Below the pieces are notes generated by a model. It ran no database searches and was not told the origin of the DNA. It saw only the letters and a list, made by a program, of their open reading frames with translations. A stretch of 64,000 nucleotides of DNA, from the NCBI GenBank assembly GCA_032622095.1, contig CP136069.1, forward strand, positions 87,440,958-87,504,957, given 5' to 3'. Shown here piece after piece: positions 10,675 through 20,641 of the stretch. This stretch comes from Siphonodentalium dalli. Taxonomy: Eukaryota; Mollusca; Scaphopoda; Gadilida; Siphonodentaliidae. Position numbers and translations under genes: made by a program. How positions within the stretch are numbered: position 1 is the stretch's first letter; each line of letters starts with the position of its first letter.

Positions 10675-11035
10675 CCTCTACCCACACCTCAGGCACACCT
10701 CTACCCACACCTCAGGCACACCTCTACCCACACTTCAGGCACACCTCAGTAAGCACTCTTTCATAGGCACACCTCAAGCACACCTCAGACCGTACACCTC
10801 AGACACACCTCATCCACACCTCATAAGCACACCTCAGGCACACATCAAAAGCACACCTCAACCACACCTCATGCCTCATTTAAATATTTGGCCCCACACC
10901 TCAGACACACCTTAGGCACACCTCAGCCCCCACACCTCGTGTGAGGTGTCCCCACACCTCGTGCGAGGTGTAACACCTCAGCCACCTTTCAGGCCCACAC
11001 CACAAAAGCACCTTATCCACACCTTAAACACACTG
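10675..11035. repeat. CACACCTCA minisatellite, right array
   Basis: About 30 degenerate CACACCTCA/GGCACACCTC units, with the inverted units CGTGTGAGGTGTCC and CGTGCGAGGTGTAA near 10940-10970. A 96-codon frame crosses it only because the unit is stop-poor. Confidence 0.85.
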
Positions 11036-11103
11036 CAAAACTATAAGGGCAGTGAATGCTACCCACAAACGAAACTAGGATTGGCCTGGGGAAATTACAA
11101 TGA

Positions 11104-12046
11104 GCATTGTTGTTACTATAATCTCAACCATTTGTCTCATTTAAAGTTGAATTTTTTGTGTAGAGTAAACCAAGTTACATGTTGGTCACATCAGACCAAA
11201 AAATTGCAAAAACAACTCTCCTTTAAGCAGAGCTTTCCGCCCAATGCAATGCCTTCTTCAATGAATGAAGCAAAGAATGCATTTGGCCAAAAGTTTTGCT
11301 TAAATGATCGTTGTTGTTACTTGAATCCCAACAATTTGTCACATCTAAAGTTTTATCTATTGTATTTAATTTATATTGATACAAGCATGTTAATTGCATA
11401 TTTATTCAGTGAACAAATTTTGAGCTAAGATCGTATTTTAGAGTTAATAAAAGTTTTAGTGCATGGGTTAAAATTGAATGTGCCGAGGCATAGGAAACAA
11501 AAAAATATTGTCCACACTGAGGAAATATACAACTAAACTTGACATCAAGGTTGATTCTCATATACAGCTAAAATATTAGTTTTATACACTCAAAATATTT
11601 TCAAAAAATTATCAAATTTGACCTATGATAGCATGAACCCTGGACGCTAATCATCCAGTCTGTTAATCATCAAGTCTTCAACTCTTAATGGATTTTCCCA
11701 CTCAGTTATAAAAGTAAACATTGGAATGATCTATTATTCATTTGTAGGGGTGTTCGGGACAAATGAGCAGACGACAGACAAATGAAAAGATAATTAACAA
11801 TGCAGAAGGTTTTCTATTAATTGGTCATTTGTTGAACATATTATCAGGACATTTCCAAAGGGAACTACTTGTGTCTGATACAATGATTACTTAGTATAGA
11901 TAGGATTATAATAAAATGTAATTTTTATATCATAATAATAATGCTATCATTTCTTAGTGTTTCTCTGATTGATTAGAAAACATACAAAAAATATGTCAAA
12001 GATTTCATAATTTCGAAAAATCAGCCTGAAAAAATTGAGAAAATCT
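11104..12046. other. Intron stretch with inverted fragments of the neighbouring TTAA element
   Basis: 11690-11745 (GGATTTTCCCACTCAGTTAT, ACATTGGAATGATCTATTAT) is the inverse of 12394-12455. 11826-11880 (GAACATATTATCAGGACATT, GGAACTACTTGTG) is the inverse of about 12060-12120. So a partial inverted copy of the next element lies here. The rest, 11104-11690 and 11880-12046, holds nothing recognised. Confidence 0.5.
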
Positions 12047-12050
12047 TTAA

Positions 12051-12461
12051 CACATTCTTTACTAAATACTCATTGACGAGTAGTTCCCTTAGGAAATGTT
12101 CAGATAATAAGTTTTACAAACGAACAAAGGCCATTTTTGTTTTTACATAATGTCTGAATATTTCCCACCAATGGATAGGAATCCTTCTGCACTTGTATAG
12201 TCTGTCATCTATTATATCTTTTGGAACTTCTGTCTGTATGTATGTATGTATGTATGTATGTGTGTGTTATAGACTCGAAAACTGCTCAATCGATCTGACT
12301 CAAATTTGGTATGTAGGCGAATAGGCATGTTTCTGGACCGACGCTATATATTTTTCCCCAGACGGAGGCAAATATTTTCTGAACATCCCTCCAGATGAAT
12401 AATAGACCATTCCAATGTACTTTTATAACTGAATGGGAGAATCCATTTACTGAAGAAAGGG
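12051..12461. mobile_element. TTAA-flanked MITE, family ACTAAATACTCATTGACGAG, copy 1
   Basis: Flanked by TTAA at 12047-12050 and 12462-12465. Near the left end is ACTAAATACTCATTGACGAG; the right end is CTGAAGAAAGGG. The second copy is at 22964-23217. Relative to that copy, this one carries a TATG microsatellite segment. The right end lies 20 nt from the MAM exon at 12482, just beyond its donor. Confidence 0.7.
12231..12268. repeat. (TATG)n microsatellite
   Basis: About seven TATG units followed by TGTGTG and a phrase (ATAGACTCGAAAACTGCTCA) that commonly follows such microsatellites in mollusc and other invertebrate repeats (general knowledge). It is part of an insert inside the TTAA element. 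Confidence 0.8.
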
Positions 12462-12481
12462 TTAACTAGACATAAACTCAC

Positions 12482-12853
12482 CGGGAGTTGTACAACCTCC
12501 GACAGTCAATTTCACATCATCAATGGCAAAATAATAACGATTGGATGTAAAACCAGAAGTATGCGAGTACATTCCAAGGAACTGCAGTGATTGTTCGTCT
12601 GTTGATCCTAGAACTTCAATCGCAGCATGCCTCCATTTGTAATTGTCTGCTAAATCAATGATAGACCACATTTTACTGGTGACGCCATTCTTCGAAATGC
12701 TCACGACCACGTCAAACCCAACCATAGCATTGATTGCTAAGAAGTAATCAAAAGATATGCATGACGTTTCTTGGATTATGACTGGAGGTGACTCCAATAT
12801 TGCCTGCCCAGGTTGATAGTCATAGCTAGTTGACGTGAACACCATGACATGAT
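12482..12853 (-). CDS. Exon: MAM domain 5, C-terminal part
   Basis: 372-nt exon, phase 1-1, acceptor TACTTTCAG at the high end and donor GTGAGT at the low end. The translation begins HVMVFTSTSYD after a split Asp codon and includes AILESPPVIIQETSCISFDY (the MAM 'L-x-S-P ... C-hydrophobic-F-Y' core), a W-residue strand (MWSIIDLADNYKWRHAAIEV) and RYYFAIDDVKLTVGGC, the conserved C-terminal MAM strand (hydrophobic-D-D-hydrophobic, G-C). MAM domains mediate extracellular adhesion or oligomerisation. Its N-terminal exon is 21993-22148, 9.1 kb away. The next module is LDLa. Confidence 0.92.
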
Positions 12854-12959
12854 CTGAAAGTATAAAGAAAATGTTGTGGAAATTCATGTATTATTTTAAA
12901 TGCCATGTAGTAGTAAGAATATGACAGAAAAACCTGAAATTAAAATTAAAGTATCAATG

Positions 12960-14100
12960 ACACTGTAGCTCAACTTTGGGAGGTACGTGTTAATTTTATG
13001 CTGAGCAGTGAATAGAATAATAGAGTAAAGAATAAGTAAAGTCAAAAGTTTCAGTGAAGGGATTGAATTGTGTAGATGAAATTGTTTTCATGTCAAACAA
13101 TAAATTTGAGCTGCATGGTGTGCCGATGGATTCAAATACCAAGATGGCTGCTGGTTACCATCTTTCTTTTTTTTATTTCTGGGAAAAATTTATGGCTCCC
13201 ATCTAGAGGTTACCGTGAAGAACCATATGAAGTTTGGTAACGATCGAATGAGGGATGTTTTCTGTTATGTGTGCTGAAGTATTTAGAATATGCAAAGAGT
13301 AAAATTCAAAATGACTGCCGGTAGCCATGTTTCTATCGAAAATCATTCAAATTTTATACCTCCATCTAGAAGTGATCATAAACATGCCTGTAAAATTTCA
13401 AACATTTCTGCGATAAATACAGGGTGAGGGTGTGCTGATGGATTCAAATTTGAAATCCAAGATGGCTGGTGGAGGCCATGTTTTTTAAAGATATTCGGAA
13501 AGATTTGATGGTTACCATCTAGAGTTCACCCCGAAGAACCATATGAAGTTGTTGACATCACATGAGGGTGTGCCGAATGATTTAGTCATCCAAAGAGTAA
13601 AATCCAAGATGGCTGCTAATGGCCATATTTTTTTAACGAAATTCTGAAAAATTCAATGGCCCCCATTGAGTGGTCACCCTGAAGATCAGTATGAAGTTTG
13701 GTGATTATCGGATGAGGGATGTGGTATGTAGGGTGTGCCAAAGGATTTAGTCATGTGCATACTAAAATTAAAGATAGCTGACAGCGGCCATGTTTTTCAT
13801 AGATAATCATTATAATTTGATAGCTCCCATCTGCAGGTGGTCCAAAACATGTCAGTATATTTTCAAAATAAATCTACAATAAACATGGGCTGCAGGTGGG
13901 CCGATGAATTCAAATATCAAATCCAAGATGGCTGCCATGTATTTTAACAAAGCTCAATAGAAATGATGAGTTCATCCCGAAGGTCCATATCAAGTTTGGT
14001 GATGATTGGATGAGGGATGTGGCCTATATGGTGTGCCATAGGTAAATGTTAGATGGATAGACGAACAAACTCTGATACACAGATGACAGACACCAGTCCA
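12960..14100. repeat. Tandem-like array of diverged AAGATGGCTGC units
   Basis: Repeats of a roughly 130-320 bp module with phrases CAAGATGGCTGC (13140, 13600, 13925; CCAAGATGGCTGGTGG 13458), GGCCATGTTTTT, a GAAGAACCATATGAAGTTTG-type block and CGGATGAGGGATGTGG. Identity is low. The family is unnamed; comparable phrases are common in mollusc intron repeats (inference). No coding. Confidence 0.65.
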
Positions 14101-14200
14101 TGACAATAGCTCAAACTTGACTTCGTCAAAGAGTTGGAGAAATTCATGTTTCATTTACATAAACGCCATGACTTATTCGTTTTAAAAATATAAAGGAAAA

Positions 14201-14341
14201 AATGGCTTGCTGCCATTCATTTGAAAGCTCTCACTGAGAGCTTTCCGATGAATGGCAACAAGCATATTTCCGACTAAATCCTGAAAAGTTACCCATAACT
14301 CGGCTGTGGTTATGGAGTCGATTATTTAGGGCATTACTGTA
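14201..14341. repeat. Family A hairpin MITE, copy 4, left arm truncated
   Basis: Begins inside the left arm (ATGGCTTGCTGCCATTCATT), passes the loop (GAAAGCTCTCACTGAGAGC) and has a complete right arm ending GGGCATTACTGTA. Confidence 0.85.
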
Positions 14342-15160
14342 GTTGCTTGACATACACAAGATGACTTGGTATAAAATATAAATAAAGTTGTCAAAGGTCA
14401 TGTATTAATTTCATTGTTGGTAGTAGTAAGTAGTCGACATAAACACCACCACTTGTTATAAATATATAGAGAAAATGTTGAGGAAATTCTTTATGTATTA
14501 TTGTCATTGATAAGAGCAGTTAATTATTTGACAAATACACCATGACTTAACATCTGTCGCAGCGGTGTTGGCATGCCCCCACGGTGCAAATTAAAACAAT
14601 GGGCAGGTAGGAACCAAAATACTGAGGATCTGCAATGCTCTCCTCCATAAGATCAGTCATTCAAAAAATAATTAAAAAACAGCAGCAGAAGAGCCGGACT
14701 GACAAAAATCTTGAAAAATTGAAAAACTAAGGGCATTAACCCAGGCAAAACAAGTTAAACATCACATTAAACAAGAAATTCGAGACAGTGTGGCATGCAA
14801 CTTGTATAATCGGTTCACATTTGCTGGAGTTATAAAGCTGGACAAGAAACACATCAGAGAAAATTGATGAGCGAAGGGTCATAACTAAGGCAAAAAAATA
14901 CAAGCAAGGTCATTGGGCAATCTCTTGAAAGCAGTCATGATGGCGAACCTCCTTTCCAGATTTAATTCAGATATGATAACCCAAGGCTGAGATATATGCC
15001 CAGATGGACGGACGGACGATAAGACAAATGCACGGAGCATTCAATAAAGTATACCCTCCCCCATTCTCTTCATTATAACAAAAATGTTGTAGACATTCAT
15101 GTATTATTTTTGTTGATTGAAGTGTGCCTGTGACATATTTGCTAATCAGGGCTAGTTAAC
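14342..15160. other. Intron stretch, low-level dispersed repeats only
   Basis: Contains GACGGACGGAC-type phrases near 15005 and the pair AAAATGTTGAGGAAATTC / AAAATGTTGTAGACATTC. No exon or named element. Confidence 0.4.
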
Positions 15161-15666
15161 AAGCCTGCAAATAGTGTATCTGTCATTTGCAGAATGAGGT
15201 TCCCAGAGGATGAATTTAGTGACGCTGTCCTACATAGTGGGATAGCTTCACCAAAGTCACCTTATGGGGACCTCATTCTGCATGGCCTCATCTGCTATGG
15301 GAGACATCAACTCTGCTTAAACCTCATCTTCTGAGAAGTATCTAATATTGTCTCAAATTAACATTGTGTTCATAATTACTGTTTCCCCTCTGTTCATAGT
15401 CTATTTAAATCCCCTAATTTGCAGAAGATAAAATGCATAATGGAGGTGGCTAATGGCTGAAGTCATAATCGAGGTGACTAAAGGCTGAACATCACCAACT
15501 TCAACTGGGGAACTTCAATCTGATCATAGGTCTCCCATAGCAGTCAAGACCAAAGCAGAATGAGGTCACCAGAGGGTGAATCTGGTGATGCTAGCCCACT
15601 GTGCAGGATAGTGTCACTAAATTGACCCTCATTCTGAAATGACAGACACAGATTTTCAGGCTTGCT
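15161..15666. repeat. Family B palindromic hAT-like MITE, copy 2 (near full length)
   Basis: Left terminus CAAGCCTGCAAATAGTG (from 15160/15161), palindromic block with TGCAGAATGAG, the common middle, a second palindromic block and right terminus TTTTCAGGCTTG. Candidate target duplication CTAGTTAA / CTTATTAA matches at 6 of 8 positions. Confidence 0.75.
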
Positions 15667-15744
15667 TATTAAGGTGGCGACAAGATGATTTCAGCAATGG
15701 TAGACAAGGCAAATTTCTATCTGACTCGTGAATTATCTCCCTTT

Positions 15745-16164
15745 CAAGCCTGCAAATAGCGTGTCTGTCATTTGCAGAATGAGGTCCCCACAGCGGGCTA
15801 GCATCACCAAATTCACCCTCTGGGAACCTCATTCTGCTTAGGCCCTCAATTGCTATAGTAGACATAGGATCAGATTGAAGTTCCACAGTTGAAGTTGGTG
15901 ATGTTCACCTATTGGGCACCCCGATTATGCATTTTATCTTCTGCATTAAATTAGGGGATATAGAAACTTCCCAGAAGGGAAAACGTAACTAAAACAATGT
16001 TAATTTGAGACAATAGTTACTTCCCAGAAGATGAAGCCTAAGCAGATTAAGGTCTCCAGAGGGTGAATTTGGTGATGCTAGTCCACTGTGTGGGATAGCA
16101 TCACTAAATTCATCCTCTTGGGGACCTCATTCTGCAAATGACAGACACGCTATTTGCAGGCTTG
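15745..16164. mobile_element. Family B hAT-like MITE, copy 3, with perfect 8-bp duplication
   Basis: Left end CAAGCCTGCAAATAGCG preceded by CTCCCTTT (15737-15744). Right end CTATTTGCAGGCTTG is followed by CTCCCTTT once the hAT element inserted at 16168-17036 is removed (17042-17049). This perfect 8-bp duplication places family B with hAT-type MITEs. The interior is two palindromic blocks around AGAATGAGGTCCCC and the usual middle. Confidence 0.85.
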
Positions 16165-16167
16165 CTC

Positions 16168-17036
16168 CAGGGACCAGCCTAGACCAGATTTTCAGGGCGA
16201 AATGACTTCGACCTACTATAAAAATAAGGCGAAGTGGCCGTTCTATAGGGCGAAGTGAGTCTACAAAATTTAAATTGATCAGTACTACGACAGGAGTTGC
16301 TATAGAACGAAAATAGGAGAGATGTAATAGGTCAATTAAACTTATGAAACAATGGTTGAAATATGGAGTCTTTATGTTCACTTCATGACCCTAATAACTA
16401 TTAATAATACCCAAACATAATTGTGAGAGGATAGCAGCATTTTATATCGTAATTGTGGGAGAATGACAGGATTTTATTTCATATTTTTCGGGTTTTTTAA
16501 AATGCCAACAATATTTATCAAACCAAAATGAAACGAAATCATGAACACACTGCGTTCTATTAGTAATCCTGTTCGAAATTTTAATATGCTTCACAAATGA
16601 ATTTGTTTTAAAATTTCTTTAACCAAACTCCATAGAGGGAGTGATGAACTGACACATTGTGAGAGCGGTGAGTTGTAATCTTCATTGTAAGGTGTGGTAA
16701 TCACGGTAATCTAAAAATCACAACAATCAGATTAACACTTGAGGCCCAACGATGTTTTCACAGCTGCCAGTAATCAGACTCCGTTGTCAACATGTTTCCA
16801 GATTGGAGCAATACAGGTGTTAATTGTTTTATAACACCCTGATAGTGGAGTATTGTGTGCAATCATAGTTGACAGTTGTAAATTATCATAAATTATTTGG
16901 GGCATTTTGCCGATTTTCGTCAGTCAACTTTGGAATTTTCAGGGCGACTTGAACTTCGCCCGACTGCAAAAATAAGGCGAAGCGGACGGCGCTAGGGCAA
17001 CTTCTTCGCCCACGTCGCCCTCTCGGCTGGTCCCTG
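16168..17036. mobile_element. Non-autonomous hAT element, 869 bp
   Basis: Ends CAGGGACCAGCCTAGACC and CGGCTGGTCCCTG are inverted repeats. The 8-bp target duplication GCTTGCTC is perfect (16160-16167 and 17037-17044). Subterminal GGGCGAA/TTCGCCC blocks with AAAAATAAGGCGAAG occur at both ends (16195-16255 and 16935-17015). No transposase frame. It is inserted in the right terminus of the family B copy. Confidence 0.9.
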
Positions 17037-17236
17037 GCTTGCTCCCTTTGAATTTCAACAGAAATAATAGTTATAAAGCAAAAATGTTTCGTTTACTATG
17101 AATGATGTTCTGTGGCATCAAGTCTTGAAATTCAACCAGTGACAAACTAAGATTTTTGTCAGGGTGAACAATTGGCCACCTCAGTGCAATTAATATGAAA
17201 GTCATCTATATCATCCATGGGTCACTTGAGTCATGA

Positions 17237-17890
17237 ATAAGCCTAAGTTTAGTGTCCTGTCATTTGCAGAATGAGGTCCCCTGAGGATGAATTTAGTGAT
17301 ACTATCCCGCATAGCGGGCTAGCATCAGCATATTCACCCTCTGGGGACCAGACCTGTTTAATCTCCCGGATCGTGCGGGAGACTACGGTTTGAGGCCTCA
17401 TCTCCCATGCACCTGGATTAAGCTTGTAATCTCACATTTTCAATCAAATCAACAACGAAAAATTTAATGTAAAAATTCTCAGAACACAGAAGTGTTTTCA
17501 ATTGAAACCACGTGTGAACGAGATTTGCCGAGATCAGGTGTGCTCCATTGATAACCGAAGTAGACATCGTGGCTTGCCTCTGGCATTTATTACACTGCTT
17601 CTTTGTTGCGACTAATGTCTCGCACTCTTTCAAAACGCTAAGAAATTAATTGAATGTATGGCAGTTTGTTTTCTTTGCGGATCAATAATTACTATAAGCA
17701 CCCGAAGGAAGAAATAGTGAAAATGTTACTTTTTGGCTGCAATTTGTAATCTCCATGACAAGACCCAAATCTCCGTGACTGAAGGAGCACAATCTCCCTG
17801 ACAGATTTTTAGGCATTAAACAGGTCTGCTGGGGACCTCATTCTGCATGGCCTCATCTGCTATAGAAGACATCGACTCAGATTCAAGTTC
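17237..17890. repeat. Family B MITE, copy 4, split by a hAT insertion
   Basis: Left block TTTGCAGAATGAGGTCCCCT ... CACCCTCTGGGGAC ends at 17348. The sequence resumes as CTGGGGACCTCATTCTGC at 17829 and fades after the CAGATTCAAGTTCCC phrase. It provides the target for the next element. Confidence 0.8.
17349..17828. mobile_element. Non-autonomous hAT element, 480 bp
   Basis: Ends CAGACCTGTTTAAT and ATTAAACAGGTCTG are perfect 14-bp inverted repeats. The 8-bp target duplication CTGGGGAC is perfect (17341-17348 and 17829-17836) and lies in the conserved block of a family B MITE, so the empty site can be read from any other family B copy. Subterminal AATCTCC phrases recur. A 71-codon minus frame inside has no recognisable domain. 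Confidence 0.92.
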
Positions 17891-17964
17891 CCAAATATAA
17901 ATTTAGAAGGGATGAAGAATGTCTGAGGAGTGTTGCATTGTGCGATGGGGTCAGGGGTGAGTAT

Positions 17965-18385
17965 ATGGTGCCTCTCATTTGCAGAATGTGGTCCCTAGAG
18001 GGTGAATTTAGTGATGCTATCTCGCACAGCGGGCAAGCATCACCAAATGCACCCTCTCGGGAATTCATTTTGCATGGCCTCATCTGCTATGGGAGACATA
18101 TATTCAGACTGAAGTTCCCAAATGGTGAATATTGTGATGTACACCCAATCTCGATTATGCAATGTCGTCTGCCAATTTTGGGATATAGAGAAACTAAACT
18201 AACAAAGAAATAGAATCTATGTGAAAAAGCTTCTATATTTGATAATAAAGAAACTTTCCAGAGATGAGGCCTAAGCAGAATGAGGTCCCCAGAGGGTGAA
18301 TTTAGTGATACTACCTGCTATCCAGGATAGCATCACTAACTTCACCCTCTGGGGACCTCATTCTGCAAATGACAGGCACACTAAA
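17965..18385. repeat. Family B MITE, copy 5
   Basis: Two palindromic blocks (17975-18078 and 18270-18375) joined by a shortened middle. The second block is CAGAATGAGGTCCCCAGAGG mirrored by CTCTGGGGACCTCATTCTGC. Outer ends are degraded. Confidence 0.75.
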
Positions 18386-19015
18386 TTCTAGAGTGCTAGA
18401 AGTAAGGTCCTACAAATATTTGATGTTCAATTCGTTAGTCGATTTGATCCCAATATTCACATTGAAAAGTCTTGTTTTTGTTTGAAAACATTTGAAAGGT
18501 TTTCACTAGGCGTTAGTTACTGTATCATAAATTTTGCCGATGTAGATGGAAACCTATCGCATGTTCCGTAAAAAGTAGAAGTCAGAACAATTCTAGACAC
18601 CACAGGATGGTCAAAATTATTTTTCACTGAACTGGAATAATGAACTATTTATTCAGATGGGCAAGGATCAACACACAACCAGGCTTGTCAACCGGTACCA
18701 GTACCGGTGTAACAGGATATCTCCCCCCTGGATATCTTCCCCCCGGCTGGGGGGGAGATATCCTAGGATATCTCCCCCCACCCTGGATATTTCCCCCCCC
18801 CCATGTACGACTAAAAAATAATTTCACTCATTTGATATCGTTTGGTTCTGAAATGGCCAGAAAAATGTTTTTTGAGATTAAAAAAAATATATATTATTTT
18901 TTTTTTTATTTAAAAAACAAAAGTGACAAAATTATTGTTTTCACGAATTTGATTGTCTGTTCATTGACCAGAAAAATGTTTTTTTTTAATTCAATTTTTT
19001 TCTTTTCTTTCAAAT

Positions 19016-19519
19016 GTCCAGGCTTGGATATTCCACCACCCCCCACCCAGCACCTACATGACAAAAAAATCATCTTATGGTTTTATCACTCGTTTTGCTT
19101 TATATAGTCATGAAACAGCGAGAAATTAACTTCTTCTGAGAACAAGTTTTTTGAGTCAGGGTTTGGGGTGGGGGGAAAATGTCCAGGTCAGGATATCTCC
19201 CGCCCCCCCCCCCCACCCAGCACTTACATGACAAAAAATTAATCTTATGGTTTTATCGCTTGTTTTGCTTTATATAGTCATGAAACAGAGAGAAATTAAC
19301 TTCTTCTGAGAACAAGTTTTTTGAGTCAGGGTTTGGGGTGGGGGGAAAATGTCCAGGTCAGGATATCTCCCCCCCCCCCCCCCCACCCAGCACCTACATG
19401 ACAAAAAAATAATCTTATGGTTTTATCGCTTGTTTTGCTTTAATAGTCATGAAACAGCGAGAAATTTACTTCTTCTGAGAACAAGTTGTTTGAGTCAGGG
19501 TTTGGGGTGGGGTGAAGAT
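19016..19519. repeat. Tandem repeat, 165-170 bp unit, three copies
   Basis: Units begin GTCCAGGTCAGGATATCTCC (19181, 19351; diverged first unit at 19016; partial at 19520) and carry a C run, ACCCAGCACCTACATGACAA, TTATGGTTTTATCGCTTG and GAGTCAGGGTTTGGGGTGGG. The C run differs in length among units. Confidence 0.85.
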
Positions 19520-20051
19520 GTCCAGGTCAGGATATCTCCGTTTGAAAGAAAAGAAAAACTTGAACTAAAAAAAAACATTTTCTGGTCATTTCATGAACAG
19601 ACAATCAAATTCGTGAAAAAAATAATTTTGTCAATTTGTTTTTTTTAAATATTTTTTTTTTTAATAATTTTATTTTTTTTAATCTCAAAAAACATTTTTA
19701 TGGCCATTTCAGAACCAAACGATATCATATGAGTGAAATTATTTTTTAGTCGTACATGGGGGGGGGGGGAAGATATCCAGGGTGGGGGGGAAGATATCCT
19801 AGGACATCTTCCCCCCCCCCCCCCGGGGGAAAGATATCCTGGGGGGGTGGGGGAAGATGACGTGTTACACCGGTTCTGATACTCAGTACCGACGGTTCTC
19901 GGTACTCGCCAAATAGAGTAAATAGATCAGTATAGATTGATTAAAATTGAAGGAACTTTGCTCTTTTAAGTGTGCCGCAACTGCCGCTTGCATTATAGTA
20001 CGCTACTATGTGTCAACGGATCAAGCATGCGGCGGCGGATGCCGACATCAA

Positions 20052-20160
20052 ATGGAATACAGAGTTTTCCGGACAGCCGTGCGTGGCCGGGATTGCATTG
20101 ATCCACCCGGCGGATCAATGCAATCCCGCCGCCCACGCACGGAGTCTGGAACACTCTGTG
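20052..20160. repeat. GC-rich palindrome inside the hAT element
   Basis: GGGATTGCATTGATCCRCC is mirrored around about 20108. Outer arms pair (CCGTGCGTGGCCGG with CGCCCACGCACGG; GACATCAAATGGAATACAGA with TTTGATTACTTTGATGTC more loosely). Overlapping 70-90 codon frames on both strands here are a consequence of the palindrome. Confidence 0.8.
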
Positions 20161-20309
20161 TTTCCTTTGAGTTTGATTACTTTGATGTCGGCACCTGTGA
20201 CCTGTCACGTGAACTGTGACCCGTCAACAAATTATTGCATCAGTCTAGTTTTGAGCGCCTGAAGCCCTAAACATAAAAGTTCTAACACCTATCAGGCGGC
20301 CTAAATTAT

Positions 20310-20455
20310 GGCACATTTTAGGTGATTGTTGTGGGTGATAAATCCAACTATTTCAGACTATACTACTAATGCATGTATGTCTGCTGTGGCATACGTGCAT
20401 TAGGATAGTCTGACATGGTTGTATTTGTCATCCACAGCAATCACCAAAAACTGGC
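20310..20455. repeat. Foldback of about 60-bp arms near the right end of the hAT element
   Basis: GGTGATTGTTGTGGGTGATA ... CAGACTATACTACTAATGCA pairs with TGCATTAGGATAGTCTG ... TGTCATCCACAGCAATCACC, with a short loop around GTATGTCTGCTGTGGCATAC. Confidence 0.75.
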
Positions 20456-20641
20456 ACAAAGTGCCATACATTACCAGTAATTACCACATTAGAATATACT
20501 CTTTTAAATGTGTGATATGTAGTGGAATAAACAATACAACACCAGTACCGGTAACGATACCGGTAGCACGGTTCCATGCAGTACCGGTACAGGTACCGAC
20601 TACCTTGGTACCGGCGGTACTTTGACAAGCCTGCACACAAC

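Larger units (their letters stand above)
7981..11049. mobile_element. 3.07-kb element with CCCTTA..AGTTTTGCAGTG terminal inverted repeats
   Basis: The ends are CCCTTACAGTTTTGCAGTG (7981) and CACTGCAAAACTATAAGGG (11049), a 19-bp imperfect TIR. Comparison with the uninterrupted Harbinger-like copy at 55220-55240 defines the insertion: TGCCAGTCAATGG there becomes TGCCA[element]CAGTGAATG here, implying a 2-bp CA duplication. Inside each end is a minisatellite of CACACCTCA units, then a decayed reading frame (8231-8469) and a nested piggyBac-like element (8470-10013). The superfamily is not assigned. Confidence 0.7.
18680..20633. mobile_element. Non-autonomous hAT element, 1.95 kb, with G/C tracts
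   Basis: Left end CAGGCTTGTCAACCGGTACC, right end inverse ..GGTACTTTGACAAGCCTG. Perfect 8-bp duplication CACACAAC (18672-18679 and 20634-20641). Repeated GTACCGGTAC-type palindromes sit just inside both ends. Inside lies a large inverted pair (18716-18820 against 19740-19865, GATATCTCCCCCC / GGGGGGAAGATATCC). It also holds a 165-170 bp tandem array and two further foldbacks. No transposase was found. Several GC-rich ORFs inside are composition artefacts. Confidence 0.9.

Noticed and set aside
10625-11428. 96- and 160-codon plus-strand frames rich in His/Pro/Thr
   Set aside because: They read through the CACACCTCA minisatellite and its flank; the composition is a repeat artefact and no domain is present.
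12240-12400. Possible regulatory element at the TATG microsatellite
   Set aside because: The microsatellite and the following phrase are a common dispersed repeat inside a TTAA element; no evidence of regulation.
18640-20262. Several 60-155 codon frames with Pro/Gly runs
   Set aside because: They cross poly-C/G tracts, tandem units and a GC-rich palindrome of a hAT element; opposite-strand frames of similar length show it is compositional.
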